Origin: Elymus sibiricus
Lineage: Eukaryota; Streptophyta; Magnoliopsida; Poales; Poaceae
Length of the DNA: 64,000 bases
Reading direction: 5' to 3'
Assembly (NCBI GenBank): GCA_039707655.1
Contig: CM077670.1
Location: 145,556,001-145,620,000 of the forward strand
Numbering within the stretch: the stretch's first letter is position 1; each line of letters opens with the position of its first letter. Made by a program: the position numbers and the translations under genes. Of this stretch, positions 1-10,160 are shown one piece after another. The notes below the pieces were generated by a model. It saw only the letters and a program-made list of their open reading frames with translations, ran no database searches and was not told the origin of the DNA.

Positions 1-1543
1 AACTCATGGCCTCGTGCTCCCATTCGGGTGGACCAATGATATTCTGACAAAACCAATCTATTGCATGACAATCTCCCGGCCACTACGACAAACTTCCCTT
101 TGGGCTATGTCATGGGTGGCCCCGATGTCAACTCATGACATCCGCCACCTCTGTGGCTGCCACCGTCGTGGCCAAACAAAAACATCATCCCAAACAGGGA
201 CCTCGATACCGTAAAACTCGGGCACACAAGGTTATGACTGCCTACCAGGCCAGGGTAGCGCCAGTGCAGAACCTTCCCTCGTAGGAGGCACCGATGAGAG
301 GCATGAAAATAGACCACATTAGGGCCTCCCCATCCAGGCAAGTGTGGTTGCACTGGTGAGCTCGATTCGGTGGCACCATGACTCAATCAACAGCATGTTC
401 AAGTTGAATTAACATCAAATTTAACTTGAAATAAAATGATTCGAGCCATAGTGTGAATGGATGCACGGGTCATGTTCATGAGTGATGAATGCATCTTGCT
501 ACCATGAGAGCATATGACATATCTCTACTGCACACTTTAGCAAGAAAACATATACCCTACTGCATACTATCAAAATGACATGGAACAAATTCTATGAAAT
601 AAGTTCTATATAGCAAATCATTTTGATAGTGGGTTAAATGATGAATTTAATTCAAATAAACCAATGTCATTGCAATGCCATCCTTGCATATGAATGTTGT
701 GGGTTGCCTTGGTTCAGAGGAGTGTCACAATACTCCTGGTCTTCTCCAACACAATTAGGAGCTTCTGAAAATATTTTAAATGCAACAAGAAAATGTCACA
801 TAAAGCATTTTATTTCACCAGAAATTCTCAACAGCAAGAAAAATTCTGAAATTTGGCATGCATAAACTTTGCCTCAATACAAACCAGTAGCAAAAAGAAT
901 CAACTCAATTGGACTTATAGAATAAAAGTTATAGGTGGTCAAAGTTGGGGTCGGAAGCTGGTCAAACTATTTTTTAAATGATTTTAAACGAATTTCCATA
1001 ACGGCCATGTCGAAGGCGTATTTCTGGATTACGCCTCCACTTATACCGCTTCGGGAGAGAGAGTGAGAGGCTGATAGTGGGGTCCCACTGTCAGGATTAA
1101 AAGAGAGAGAGAGAGGGAAGAGTAGAGGCGGCGCTGTCGCCGGTGGTTCTCCGGCAAGGAGGCCACGGCGGTCGCCGGAGTTGGGCGGGATGGACTCAGT
1201 GCAGCACGGCGAGCACGCACGTACCCAAGGTGACGGCTGGGGTGGACGGACGGCGATGGGAGGTTCTTCTCCAGAGACGGCGGCGGCGGAGCTTGTCAGA
1301 TTCGGCAATTCCGGCGACGATCCGGCGAGCTAGTGGCACCGTCGAGCTCAGGAGGTCACCACGGTCTCGATGGGAGCAGTGGACGGAGCTGGGAGTGGCT
1401 AGGATGAGTGCATGTTCCAGGGGGACCCGCGGCGGATTCCGGCGATGAACGGCGGCAAGAGGCCCTCCCGGCCTTGCCATGTTCGTTGGGGAGTGATTTG
1501 TGGCCAAGTGGAGTGAGAGGGATGGTTAGAATGAGTCAGGGAT

Positions 1544-1557
1544 GCCTCTATTTATAG
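1544..1557 (-). promoter_or_regulatory. TATA box of the left LTR
   Basis: The minus strand reads CTATAAATAGAGGC, a textbook plant TATA box. It sits about 1.07 kb inside the LTR start and just upstream of a CpG-rich transcribed-looking region. I infer this is the LTR core promoter. No transcription evidence is available. Confidence 0.5.
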
Positions 1558-2223
1558 ATGGACGATGGCCGTGCTCGGGACTCCGCCGGCGACGAGCTGT
1601 AGAAGAGAGGAGGGGAAGATAAGCTCGGGCATGGTGTGGGGGAGGAGCAGTGGTGCACAGGCTACGCGGTGCATGCGTCCAAGCACAGTGCGGTGCACTA
1701 CGCGGAGAAAACGGAGAATGCGCGCCCACTGTTCCGCCGCGTAGCGTTCGGCCGCTTCCGGCGAGCGGCTTGCCGGCATCGGGGAGGAGCAGGACGAGGC
1801 TAGGTGGCGCACTGGGGCCTGCTGGTGAGCTGGGACACGCTGCGGTGGCGAATGGAGAGGGAATGGACGGCGGCAGAGGGACCCGGTGCACAGAGCGCGG
1901 CGAGCGCATGGAATGCACCGTGCTCTCACGCGGTCACCGCGTGCACTGGCACACACGGTGCTTTCGGCGCTGCCAAACAGTGTCATTCGTGAAGTCCCTT
2001 CAACGCGGTGCCTAGAACTGCGCTTGGCTTGCCACCTGGCTTACTGGATATGACTTGAGCTAGATGCAAAGTTTCTGGACAGAAACTTGTGCCAAGTGCT
2101 GGGGACAAATGTCTAGGAGTTTAGAGCTGAAATCTTGGGGTTAAGCATCTCTTAGGAGGGTAGTCATGTGGTAAAATTTTCAGCTCCAACAGATCAAGGA
2201 AAAATGTACTTGCTTCACAATGT

Positions 2224-2273
2224 ATTTGCAAATTTTCAGCTCCAACAGTTTTCTTAGCTGAAAATTTGCAAAT
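2224..2273. repeat. Perfect 18-bp inverted repeat inside the LTR
   Basis: Bases 2224-2241 (ATTTGCAAATTTTCAGCT) are the exact reverse complement of 2256-2273, with a 14-base loop. Part of the left arm (AAATTTTCAGCTCCAACAG) also occurs as a direct repeat about 55 bases earlier, near 2175-2195. Confidence 0.8.
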
Positions 2274-2624
2274 TACTATGGGATATTTTTGCATAGGTAG
2301 ATGAGGCATGATCCAAAGAATATTTGGGAATTTTCTTGGAATTTTTAGAGCAATAAAAATGAGGGTTGCTTCATAGCTTATAGAGAAAATAGGCATTTTT
2401 AGGAGGAAAAAGAATATAATGCCATTAAATAAAAATATCCAATGGCACTATGGTGAGAGGGATGAGGTCTAGGGAGGGTTTATGGATGATAGAACCCACT
2501 TGGAAGAAAATCAAAAATAATTCCATGTGGCAAGTCCAAAAGAATTGACTGAAAACCCAAAAGCCAATTTAAAATATTCAATAAATCCCAATAAAATAAA
2601 AAGGGAAAAATCCAGGGTGTTACA

Positions 2625-3650
2625 AATTCTCCCAGAGAAAAGCACGTAAGGCCTCATCCATGATTGGGTCCAGCTACGTGCCGATGGATGCCATTTCGTT
2701 GGCGTCTGTTGGATGCACTTGAAATTTGACTATTTCATCAGCCAGTTTGAATGACGTAGGTTTAGATTTTTGTGGTGGATGGCATCATCCCTATCAATGG
2801 TGGCGCGCAGAGCTGTTAGCTCCTTGTCCACGAAGGCCTCGGCCAAGGATTCTAGGAAAAGTGATGCCGTTTTATTCTCGGCACTAAGCGCTCTATCAGG
2901 GTTGCTTGCTGTAGTGATCACGCCATTGGGCCCCGACGTCTTGAGCTTCATATAGGCGTAATGTGGGATGGCGTGGAATTTTGTGAATGCGTCACGGCCC
3001 AAAAGAGCGTGGTAACCACTTCGGAAGGGCCAAATGTGGATGGTCAACTCCTCGGAGCGGTAGTTGTCGGGCATTCCGAACACTACATCAAGGGTGATTT
3101 TGCCGCCACATCACACTTTCTTTCCTGGGATGATCCCTTTAAATGTGGTGTAACTGGGTTTGATGCGCGATCTGTCGCATTGCACCTTTTTCAGAGTCTC
3201 TTCGTATATGAGGTTTAAACTGCTGCCACCATCCATTAAAACTTTACGTAGCCGATATCCGTCCACTATAGGATCGAGGACTAGGGTTGCCGTCCCTTAG
3301 CTCGGTCTGGTCTTTGGCTGATCCTATTGCCCAAAAGTGATAGGCATGTCTGACCATTTATCCAATGTCGCTACATGATGAACGTCGCTTATCTCGCGAA
3401 GGGCTCGCTTTCTTTGATTCCATGATGGATGAGTTTCATAGATCATTAAGATCTCGCACTCGTCAGAGGACACTGCCGCACGCTTGTTGTGCATGTCAGT
3501 ACTATTGAGGAGGTCTTCCCCTCCTTTGCCACCTGTTTAACCACCCAGCAAGCCCGAAGACTATGAGTTGGGTTTGTGTTCAACAAAACAGAGTGGATAG
3601 GTCATGGTTGATCCAGGAGTTTATCGAGGGCAATTCTTGGCCCTGTTACG
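2625..3650 (-). pseudogene. Tat-lineage Gypsy fragment: gag C-terminus and protease
   Basis: On the minus strand the translation runs from about 3640 down to 2627. It has a gag tail (KLLDQP, about 3620), then the aspartic protease active site MDGGSSLNLIYEE (about 3240-3200), then the protease C-terminal half with SGYHALLGRDAFTKF (within 2730-3083), and ends in a conserved linker (FLWENL) where the LTR was inserted. The DGGSSLNLIY and YHALLGR motifs are typical of Tat-lineage polyproteins in grasses. Several stops break the frame. Reverse transcriptase and everything beyond is missing because the LTR at 2624 interrupts it. The other edge abuts the truncated Athila LTR at about 3650. Confidence 0.75.
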
Positions 3651-4315
3651 CTAGCAACCCATAGGTACCAATCTGAGGTTTTGAGACAAAGATTGAATAC
3701 AAGAGATGAACTAGGGTTTGAGATGAGATGGTGCTGGTGAATATGTTGATGAATATTAGTCCTCCCATGATGAGAGGATCGCTGGTGATGTCGATAGCGA
3801 TGATTTCCCCCTCCCGGAGGGAAGTATCCCGGGCAGAATCTCTCTGCCGGAGAGCAAAAGTGCTCCTGCCCAAGTTCCGCCTCGAGACGGCGGCGCACCG
3901 TCCCGAAAGTCTTCTCTATATTTTTTCTAGGGCAAATGCACTTATATACCAGAAAATGGGGGCCAGAGACTGGCCAGGGGCCCCACGAGGTACCAGGGCG
4001 CGCCTGGGGGGGGTGGCGCACCCTGGTGCCTCGTGGGCACCTGGGTGGCCCCCTCTGGTACTTCTTAATTCCAATATTTTTTATTTATTCCAAAATAATT
4101 CTCCATGAAATTTCAGCTCATTTGGAGATGTGCAGAATAGGTATCTCTGACATAGCTTTTTCAAGTCCAGAATTCCAGCTGCCGGCATTCTCCCTCCTTG
4201 TGTAGATCTTGCATATTAAGAGAGAATAGGCATTAGAATTGCTCCACAAAGTGTTATATTGATTAAAAACACTATAAATAATAGTAGCAAAACATGATGC
4301 AAAATGGACGTATCA
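3650..4315 (-). repeat. 3' LTR of the Athila element, only its first ~670 bp
   Basis: The minus strand starts TGATACGTCC at 4315, directly after the polypurine tract. It contains a GC-rich hairpin (3981-4038), a TATA-like TATATAAG near 3940, and a leader with GGGGGAAATCATCG. It ends at about 3650, just after GGGTTGCTAG, where Tat gag sequence begins. The remaining part of the LTR (U5 side) is missing here. The hairpin segment is repeated, in the same orientation, inside the element at 6413-6560. Confidence 0.75.
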
Positions 4316-4334
4316 ACTCCCCCAAGCTTAGACC
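4316..4334 (-). other. Polypurine tract
   Basis: The minus strand reads GGTCTAAGCTTGGGGGAGT immediately before the LTR start, the expected place for the plus-strand primer. The core AAGCTTGGGGGA recurs at 5820-5833, just downstream of the extra ORF, and once inside gag (about 10855-10870). Confidence 0.75.
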
Positions 4335-5865
4335 TCGCTTGTCCTCAAGCGAAAGCCGATATCGATAATCATGTCCACATGTTTAGAGAGAGAGGTGTCG
4401 ATAAAAACAAAATACGGACATAGTAGCATCATGACCATTATTATAACAGCAATATTTATTATCATAAACTTCTCATGAGCAAGTAACAATTCATCACAAC
4501 AATGGAGTATCAGGCATAAACTTTCTTGAAAACTAACAAACTATGTTCTCAGTCAACAATGCAATTGCAATTCATCATATTTTCAGGAAGGGTCTCATGT
4601 AGGAGCTATTTAGCAAGTCCACATACTCAACCATCATTTAGTCTTCTATGATTGCTAACACTCATGACATATATATGGAGCAAAAAGTTTCAGCCAGACA
4701 CATAGAAAGATAGGGGCCTGTGAGTTCGCCTCCCAACTTATTCACCTCAAGGGTGATGTCAACAATAATAACTCATGATCACTCATATCCAACTGGATAT
4801 ATATGCCTAGATCTTTCCCCACCACATGATGCTTACAAAAGAGAAAAATAAAAAGGAAGTAGAGGAGAACACTATTGACTCTTGCATAAAAAGTAAATAC
4901 ATAAAAGTAAAGGATAGGCCCTTCGTAGAGGGAAGCAGAGGTTGTCATGCGCTTTTTGTTGTTGGATCCAAGAGCTCTTAATGCAAAGGAACGTCACTTT
5001 ATATTGCCCCTTGTGATATCAACCTTTATTATGTAGTCTGTCACTTTTATTTCTTTACCATCACTAGTTCATACAAAGCTTATTTCCCTTACAATAAAAG
5101 TTCAGACATATTTAGAGGCAATTTTTATTGCTTTTTGCACCGATGACAACTTACTTGAAGGATCTTATTCAATCCATAGGTAGATATAGTGGACTCTCAT
5201 GACATGAAACTGGTTTAAAGGTTTTGTATGCACTAGTAGTATCTCTACTTGGTGCGGATTTTTGGCTAGCAAAGATATTGGGCAAGCACCACATGTTGGA
5301 GGATCTATAACAATATAACTTCTATGTGAATATGAACAAACATAAGTCATTACGTTGTCTTCCTTGTCCAACGTCAACAATTTGACATAAAATACTTAAT
5401 GGGGGCTCACAATCATAAAAGATGTCCAAGATAGTATATTTGCATGTGAATCTTCTCTTCCCTTATTAATTCTTTCATGAATTGCATCATTGACTAATAC
5501 TATGTTTGTTAATCTCCAATAAATTTTACCACTTATACTTTTCTTTATGTAATGTCATTACTTTCCATAAGATTAGCATATGATCTTTTTCATTATTTTC
5601 GTTGCTAGAATTGGAACATGAAAGTAAAGAAGCAAAAACTCAAACTACTCTTTATTATATAACTCTCAACTCGATTACATAGATAGATAGATCATGAAGG
5701 TAACACTTGAAAATATATCATACTAAACTTTTATTCAACTAAATCACGAAATAACTAAGAATCGAACTAAAAATAGGTAAAGATAATAAAAGTGATGGTG
5801 ATACGATACCGGGGAACGTCCCCCAAGCTTGGCACAAGCCAAGGGGAGTGCCCATACCCATGTGC
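4335..5865 (-). other. Athila 3' noncoding region
   Basis: About 1.5 kb of AT-rich sequence between the extra ORF and the polypurine tract. I see no convincing coding frame; the short open frames here are not supported by motifs or codon bias. Its right end carries a second PPT-like AAGCTTGGGGGA (minus strand, 5820-5833). Confidence 0.6.
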
Positions 5866-6270
5866 TCAAGTTTCCTTCTTCGGTGATGGTGGTGGTGGTG
5901 TGGCGAGCTTGTCCAGCTTACGTTTGAGGATGAAATTTTCCTCCCTCAAATCATCGACTTCTTGCTCAAGCTTCAATACCTTTTTACATAATGCCTCCTT
6001 GCTTTCCTGCAGAAAACAGGACGGGATAAATTGGATCTTAGACTTGTTTACTGTGTTTGGGAGGCTCGACTTCTTGAACTCCACATGCATATCTCCAGGT
6101 TGAGGTAGAGGGGCATCGTCTTCATCCGAACTCGCGTCTTCCGTCCCCTTTATGTTGGCATCTTGCTCCTCCTCCTCGGACCATCCATAGGGGACTATAT
6201 CCCCATAAATCTTTGGATTTGCAACATAGTGTGATACGAAGCTCTCCCCATCTGAGTCTTGAGACGACAT
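5866..6270 (-). CDS. Extra ORF of the Athila element: acidic, coiled-coil protein, 134 aa
   Basis: An uninterrupted 134-codon frame downstream of integrase, starting MSSQDSDGES. Residues 1-65 are acidic with runs of Glu/Asp (SEEEEQD, DASSDEDD). Residues about 90-122 form a Leu/Val heptad pattern (KKVLKLEQEVDDLREEN) expected to make a coiled coil. The tail is TPPPPSPKKET. No transmembrane segment or signal peptide is visible, so it is not an obvious envelope-like protein. A TATA box (about 6348-6360) lies roughly 80 bp upstream of the ATG, within sequence related to the LTR U3. Additional ORFs downstream of integrase are known in plant Gypsy elements, but I do not recognise a function for this one. 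It stayed open while gag-pol decayed, though at 405 bp this could be chance. Confidence 0.65.
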   Translation of the reverse strand: MSSQDSDGESFVSHYVANPKIYGDIVPYGWSEEEEQDANIKGTEDASSDEDDAPLPQPGDMHVEFKKSSLPNTVNKSKIQFIPSCFLQESKEALCKKVLKLEQEVDDLREENFILKRKLDKLATPPPPSPKKET

Positions 6271-6339
6271 GCTTTCGGATCTGCCAGGAAAATAGCATGA
6301 AACAAGAACAGAGGATATTTCTGTGATACGGTGGTCAAA

Positions 6340-6600
6340 ACGTCTGGGAGTATATATAAAGATTTTTTATCTTGCAAAACAAGTAATCCAGAAGAAAACG
6401 GAGTCGGGAAGGCTCACGTGGGGCCCACGAGCCACCAGGGCACGCCTGGGGGGGTGGCGCGCCCTGGTGCCTCGTGGGCACCAAGTGGGTCCACTCGACT
6501 GCTTCTTATTTTTGTATTTTTCTAATATTCCAAAATGGACAGAAAATATTTTTATGGAATTTTTAGAGTCGGTTTACTTACCGTATCACATACCTCTTCC
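6340..6600 (-). promoter_or_regulatory. Internal LTR-U3-like segment with TATA box, upstream of the extra ORF
   Basis: Bases 6413-6560 resemble 3960-4110 of the 3' LTR in the same orientation. They share the GC-rich hairpin, the CTTCTTA boundary and the following AT-rich TTCCAAAAT stretch. Further along the minus strand is CTTTATATATACTCC (about 6348-6362), then the ATG of the extra ORF at 6270. I infer an internal promoter for a second transcript. Confidence 0.55.
6423..6479. repeat. GC-rich hairpin, 21-bp arms
   Basis: Left arm 6423-6443 and right arm 6459-6479 pair with two mismatches around a 15-base loop of mostly G. A similar hairpin lies in the 3' LTR at 3981-4001/4018-4038. Confidence 0.75.
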
Positions 6601-6603
6601 TTT

Positions 6604-7663
6604 TCAGGGTTCTGGAGTGTTCCGGAAGGTCTCTCTTATGTATTCCTCCGGTGTAATTGTTTCAATAATATTAGTTTCAACATTAATGGGGGTACCTGAA
6701 ATATAGTGCTTAATTCTTTGCCCATTCACCACTCTCGGATTAGTGCCTTCGGAGTTATTTATTTTGATGGCTCCGGAGCGATAAACTTCTTCGATGATAT
6801 ACGGTCCTTCCCATTTAGAGAGAAGTTTTTCCTGCAAAGAATCTCAAATGAGAGTTGTACAATAGAAATTGCTCACCTACTTTAAATTCCCGTTGTTGAA
6901 TTCTTCTATCATGCCATCTTTTAACCTTTTCTTTAAATAATTTGGCATTTTCGTAAGCTTGGGTTCTCCATTCATCTAATGAGCTAATATCAAATAACCT
7001 CTTTTCACCGGCAAGTTTAAAATCATAATTTAGCTCTTTAATTGCCCAATATGCTTTATGTTCTAACTCAAGAGGTAAATGACATGCTTTTCCATAAACC
7101 GTTTTATAAGGACACATACCCATAGGATTTTTATAAGCAGTTTTATATGCCCATAATGCAGCGTCAAGTTTCTTAGACCAATTCTTTCTAGATCTATTGA
7201 CGGTTTTTTGCAAAATTAATTTTATTTCTCTATTGCTCAATTCAACTTGACCACTAGTTTGAGGATGATATGGAGATGCAATTCTATGGTTGACATCATA
7301 TTTAGCAAGCAATTTACGGAATGCACCATGAATAAAATGTGAACCACCATCAGTCATTAAATATCTAGGGACTCCAAACCTCGGGAAAATAACTTCTTTA
7401 AGAATTTTAATAGAAGTGTTATGATCATCACTATTAGTTGTAATAGCTTCTACCCACTTAGTAACGTAATCAACAACAACTAAAATATGAGTATACCCAT
7501 TGGATTTAGGAAAAGGTCCCATATAATCAAATCCCCAGACATCAAATGGTTCAACAACAAGTGAATAATTCATAGGCATTTCCTGATGTCTACCAACATT
7601 ACCAATTCTTTGACATTCATTACATGATAGGACAAACTTGTGAGCATCCTTGAAAAGAGCAGG
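6604..7663 (-). pseudogene. Athila integrase, broken
   Basis: The zinc-binding HHCC region spans about 7560-7790 ([11 protein letters not shown], then CNECQRIG) and is cut by a TGA at 7661-7663 where family members have Trp. The catalytic core follows with [10 protein letters not shown] (first Asp), TDGGSHF (second Asp) and VELSNREIK (Glu), then the Athila-type [16 protein letters not shown] one-base insertion in an A run near 6838 shifts the frame, so the C-terminal part (KWEGPYIIEEVYRSG, ending NTPEP at 6604) is in another frame. This enzyme would insert the cDNA; it cannot work as it stands. Confidence 0.85.
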
Positions 7664-8389
7664 TCAATAAAATCCAGATTGCAATACCTTATGTGCAGTT
7701 CTGTTGCCCACATGGTGTCCTCCGTAAGCCTCGGAATGACACTTCCGTAGGATTTGTTCCTGTTCATGCTCAGGTATACAATGTCTAATAATACCATCTA
7801 CTCCTTCTTTATAAATATGTGGGTCATCCCAAAAGTAATGTCTTAAATCAAAGAAGAACTTTTTCTTTTGTTGGTATGTGAAACTAGGTGGTATAAATTT
7901 AGCAACAATGTAATTAGCATAGTCTGCATACCATGGAGTAGTACGAGAAGCATTTATGATAGCTAATTGTTCATCAGGAAAATCATCATTAATAGGTAGT
8001 GGGTCATCAAGAACATTTTCCATTCTAGACAAATTATCTGCTACAGGATTCTCAGCTCCCTTCCTATCAGTAATATGCAAGTCAAATTCTTGTAGCAATA
8101 AAACCCACCTAATGAGTCTAGGTTTAGCATCTTTCTTCTCCATAAGATATTTAATAGCAGCATGATCGGTGTGAACAGTTACCTTAAAATCAACTATGTA
8201 AGATCTGAATTTATCACATGCAAACACAACTGCTAGAAATTCTTCTTCAGTAGTGGCATAATTTCTTTGGGCACTGTCTAGAGTTTTACTAGCACAATGG
8301 ATAACATTTAATTTCTTATCAACTCTCTGTCCTAGAACAGCACCAACAACATAATCACTAGCATCACACATTATTTCAAAAGGTAAGTT
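7664..8389 (-). pseudogene. Athila RNase H domain
   Basis: Minus-strand translation shows the RNase H acidic residues in [14 protein letters not shown] (Asp), [12 protein letters not shown] (Glu) and [10 protein letters not shown] (Asp), followed by the connection to the integrase zinc domain. A TAG codon near 8388 replaces a conserved Trp and separates it from the reverse transcriptase. The active-site residues themselves are present. Its job in the element is to remove template RNA during reverse transcription. Confidence 0.85.
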
Positions 8390-9265
8390 CTAATCAGGTG
8401 GTTGGACAATAGGTGCAGTGGTTAAGGCTTTCTTAAGTGTTTCAAAGGCTTCTAGACAATCATCATCAAAACTAAATGGAACAACTTTTTGCAAAAGATT
8501 GGTAAGAGGCCTAGAAATTTTAGAGAAGTCTTTAATAAACCTCCTATAGAAACCAGCATGACCAAGGAAACTTCTTATACCTTTAATATCTTTTGGACAT
8601 GGCATTTTCTCAATAGCATCAGCCTTAGATTTATCAACTTCAATACCACTTTCAGAAATTTTATGCCCCAAGACAATGCCTTCATTCACCATAAAGTGGC
8701 ACTTCTCCCAATTCAAGACAAGATTAGTTTCTTCACATCTCTGCAAAACTCGATCAAGGTTGCTTAAGCAATCATCTAAAGAAGTTCCGTAAACGGAGAA
8801 ATCATCCATGAACACCTCAACAATCTTTTCACAAAAGTCAGAGAATATAGCAGTCATATATCTTTGAAAAGTAGCAGGTGCATTGCATAAACCAAAAGGC
8901 ATACGCCTATAAGCATAGGTTCCAAAAGGACAAGTAAAGGTGGTTTTCTCTTGATCGGGTTGTGATACAGCTATTTGAGAAAAACCAGAATAACCATCTA
9001 GAAAACAAAAGTGTGTATGCTTAGATAATCTTTCTAACATTTGATCAATAAAAGGTAAGGGGTAATGATCTTTTCTAGTGGCTTTGTTTAATTTTCTAAA
9101 ATCAATTACCATCCTATAACCAGTTACAATTCTTTGTGGAATGAGTTCAGTTTTTAATATTTCAGGACTTACCCATCTACTATCGGCTATGGGATAGATT
9201 ATACCTGCTTTCAGAAGTTTTAATATTTCAGTTCTTACCACCTCTTTCATCTTAGGATTTAATCA
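8390..9265 (-). pseudogene. Athila reverse transcriptase domain
   Basis: A 286-codon open stretch with the RT motifs in order: VIDFRKLNKATRKDHYPLPF, FLDGYSGFSQIAV, PFGTYAYRRMPFGLCNAPATF, the catalytic VFMDDFSVYG (the YxDD motif as FMDD, usual for Athila), and GHAGFYRRFIKDFS. Two adjacent TGA codons at about 9260-9265 separate it from the upstream linker, and a TAG follows near 8388. This was the polymerase of the polyprotein. Confidence 0.9.
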
Positions 9266-10160
9266 TCATTGGTGATCGACAACTGGTTTAGCATCAGGAT
9301 CCATATTAATTTTGTGCTGACATAGAGTGGGACTAATGCCCTTAAGATCATCAAGAGTATATCCAATAGCAGCTCGGTGCTTCCTTAGAGTTTTTAGTAA
9401 TCTCTTTTCTTCATGCACCGAAAGGTTAACACTAATAATAACAGGATATATCTTCTTTTCATCAAGATAAGCATATTTCAATGTATCAGGCAATTGCTTC
9501 AATTCAAATATAGGATCACCCTTAGGTGGAGGAGGGCCTCCAAGAGTTTCAACAGGCAAATTATGTTTAAGGATAGGTGGTTGATCAAAGAACATCTTAT
9601 CTATTTCATTTCTTTCATTCATATGTATATCGTTTTCATGGTCTAGCAAATATTGTTCTAACGGATCAGTAGGAGGTATGGCAATAGAAGCAAGACCAAT
9701 AATTTCAACTTTACTAGGCAATTCTTTATCATGAGGTTGTCTACGAAACTTTGAGAAATTAAACTCATGAGATATATCACCAAGCATAACTCGAACCTTT
9801 TATTTAACACAATCAATTTCAGCATTAACGGTATTCAAGAAAGGTCTACCAAATATAATGGGACAAAAATTATCTTGTTGTGAGCCAAGTACTAAGAAAT
9901 CAGTAGGGTATTTGATTTTGCAAGACAAGACTTCAACATCTCTAACAATCCCAAGTGGTGTAATAGTATCTCTATTCGCATGCTTAATAGTAACATCAAT
10001 ATCTTCAATCTCAACAGGTGCAATTTCATGCATTACTTCTTGATATAGGGAAAATGGAATAGCACTCGCACTAGCACCCATATCACACAAACCATGAAAG
10101 CAATGATCTCCAATCTTAACAGAAATAACAGGCATGCCAACTACGGGCTTGTTCTTGTCT
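9266..10160 (-). pseudogene. Athila protease and linker to RT
   Basis: The retropepsin active site is HGLCDMGASASAIPFSLYQ at about 10054-10090 on the minus strand; Asp-Met-Gly-Ala is the Athila form of D-T/S-G. The flap/C-terminal region includes CPIIFGRPFLNTV. A stop at about 9797-9799 (TAA) separates it from a 170-residue linker (9266-9787) with the proline-rich GGPPPPKGDP and ending KPVVDHQ just before RT. Confidence 0.8.

Larger units (their letters stand above)
1..2624 (-). repeat. Gypsy-type LTR, minus strand, cut by the left window edge
   Basis: Read on the minus strand, the right edge begins TGTAACACCCTGGATTTTTC, a common start for plant Ty3/Gypsy LTRs. It abruptly interrupts the Tat-lineage coding fragment that continues at 2625. 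Downstream on the minus strand there is a TATA box (1544-1557) and then a CpG-rich leader-like stretch (about 1100-1990), the order expected of U3-R. GC-rich open frames occur on both strands between 967 and 2015, but they look like composition effects. The far end is outside the window, so I cannot say whether the first few hundred bases are LTR or internal sequence, and no TSD can be tested. The family is not identified. Confidence 0.6.

Noticed and set aside
967..2015. Overlapping frames of 100-140 codons in the left LTR
   Set aside because: Both strands are open with low-complexity products, and the position inside an LTR next to a TATA box explains the GC-rich composition.
6323..6706. 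Plus-strand frame of 127 codons over the internal promoter
   Set aside because: It runs through the GC hairpin antisense to the Athila element and has no motif.
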